Source of the DNA: HXMU1420-13 sp965601825
GTDB taxonomy: Bacteria; Bacteroidota; Rhodothermia; Balneolales; Balneolaceae
Direction of reading: 5' to 3'
DNA: 64,000 nucleotides
Assembly (NCBI GenBank): GCA_965601825.1
Contig: OZ271839.1
Location: forward strand, 2,914,001 to 2,978,000
The notes below the pieces were generated by a model, which was not told the DNA's origin, did no database searches, and saw only the letters and a list, made by a program, of their open reading frames with translations. This document shows, piece after piece, positions 63,158 through 64,000 of the stretch. The number at the start of each line of letters is the position of its first letter. Positions within the stretch are counted from its first letter, which is position 1. The position numbers were made by a program, and so were the translations under genes.

Positions 63158-64000
63158 ATGGATCCCGTTACACATGGTATAGTTGGCGCTACTTGCTCTC
63201 AGTTTTTTTCTGATAAGGAAACTATTAGAACTGCATCTGTTATTGGTTTTATATCAGCATTAGCTCCTGATTTAGATGTTTTTTTAGGATCAGACTTAGA
63301 TCCGTTATCGACCATTGAACTACACCGCCACTTCACACATTCGGTTCTGTTTACTCCAATTGGAGCATTAATTGTATCCGGACTACTTTGGTGGTTTGTG
63401 AGAAAGAAGCTCTCATTTAAAGCGACTTACTTATTCAGTTTAGCGGGTTACGCAACGGCTGGTTTGATGGATTACATTACCAGTTATGGAGTGTATTTAT
63501 TCTGGCCTGTGCTTGACGATCGTTTTTCTTTAAGTATTGTATCGGTCTTTGATCCGCTACTCACACTTGGAGTACTAATACTTTTTAGTTTTGCTATCTA
63601 TCAGAAAAAGAAAAAGCTGAGTATTGCCACTATAGCATGGCTATTTCTATATCTAAGCTTTGCAATGTTACAACAATCCAGAGTAGAACATGCTGCTTTA
63701 TCTGCAATACCAGAAGCAAGTCAATCCGAAACAAAACTTATCATGAAACCAACGATTGGAAACCAACTGTTATGGAGTGTTCGATTTATGAAGGAAGATG
63801 AACTATGCAGCATGGGAGTCAGATCCGGCATTTTTTCTGAATCTAAAATTTATCTCGGTGAATGTAAGTCACTTTTAGATTGGGAGACTGAGTATGAGTC
63901 ATTCAGCGAAACTATATTGTATGATGATATTCGAAGGTTTTCCGAATTATCAGATGGTTATTTGGTGCGACATCCAAATCATCCAGAAGTAATTGGTGAC
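63158..64000 (+). CDS. YdjM-type (DUF457) membrane-bound metal-dependent hydrolase (partial)
   Basis: The ATG at 63158 lies 15 bases after the AraC stop, and the frame stays open to the end of the window (281 codons). The start MDPVTHGIVGATCSQFF, then APDLDVFLG and HRHFTHSVLFTPIG, are the metal-binding D..H / H..H(T/S)H motifs of the YdjM/DUF457 family of inner-membrane proteins. Five membrane helices follow (for example ALIVSGLLWWFVRKKLS, LFLYLSFAMLQ). Its C-terminus lies outside the window. Function unknown beyond the family. Confidence 0.8.
   Translation, partial: MDPVTHGIVGATCSQFFSDKETIRTASVIGFISALAPDLDVFLGSDLDPLSTIELHRHFTHSVLFTPIGALIVSGLLWWFVRKKLSFKATYLFSLAGYATAGLMDYITSYGVYLFWPVLDDRFSLSIVSVFDPLLTLGVLILFSFAIYQKKKKLSIATIAWLFLYLSFAMLQQSRVEHAALSAIPEASQSETKLIMKPTIGNQLLWSVRFMKEDELCSMGVRSGIFSESKIYLGECKSLLDWETEYESFSETILYDDIRRFSELSDGYLVRHPNHPEVIGD

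Noticed and set aside
1..64000. tRNA, rRNA, insertion sequences, CRISPR arrays and prophage genes
   Set aside because: Looked for by eye and none found; short structured RNAs could still be missed.

Overview
The window looks like a chromosome segment from a marine or brackish member of the Bacteroidota/Balneolota group. The evidence is the SusC/SusD pair, a type IX secretion C-terminal sorting domain with the YPNPFNPTT motif, a small histone H1-like protein, many Cys-anchored lipoproteins, membrane-anchored AraC regulators and an AT-rich base composition (about 38-42% GC outside one anomalous module). A Balneolaceae-like host is my best inference; no rRNA or other marker gene is present to prove it.

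Layout. 0-5.5 kb holds housekeeping and signalling genes: the tail of a serine hydrolase, a two-domain cytidine deaminase, a 58-residue histone H1-like protein, an NTF2-like secreted protein, an alpha/beta hydrolase and a PAS-rich HisKA_2 histidine kinase. 5.5-17.3 kb is a minus-strand operon running susC, susD, a VCBS/ASPIC lipoprotein (copy B), a small lipoprotein and a second VCBS/ASPIC lipoprotein (copy A). The C-terminal 60% of A and B is a nearly identical, GC-rich 1,931-bp module. 17.7-24.2 kb holds a vanadium-haloperoxidase-like lipoprotein, a third VCBS lipoprotein, a DUF3078 outer-membrane protein and a membrane-tethered LuxR-type HTH protein. 24.3-40.6 kb is a long minus-strand glycan operon: a glycosidase fused to an outer-membrane-barrel-like region, a carbohydrate-binding lipoprotein, a GH16 endoglucanase, a GH149-type (clan GH-Q) phosphorylase, a GH17 lipoprotein, a GH30 lipoprotein, a GPH sugar symporter, a cytosolic GH17 and a T9SS-secreted CBM protein. 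41-57 kb carries peptidase/acylase, thioredoxin-like, ABC-permease, oxidoreductase, porin/PstS-like and AraC genes. 57-63 kb shows remnants of a duplicated, decaying gene block. The window ends in a YdjM-type membrane hydrolase.

How it works together. The 5.5-40.6 kb region reads as a utilisation locus for laminarin-like beta-1,3/1,6-glucan. Surface binders and GH16/GH17/GH30 enzymes cut the polymer, SusC/D take up oligosaccharides, the GPH symporter crosses the inner membrane, and cytosolic GH17 plus the phosphorylase finish the work, saving ATP by releasing glucose-1-phosphate. The two operons that make up the locus share a LacI-type operator-like sequence in their promoter regions, although no LacI gene lies in the window.

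The least conventional observations are the glycosidase/beta-barrel fusion, the sharply bounded GC-rich module shared by the two VCBS proteins, the common operator, the internal terminator-like hairpins in the operons, and the duplicated-and-decaying block around 58.4-59.7 kb. Assignments rest on reading motifs by eye; no database search was possible.
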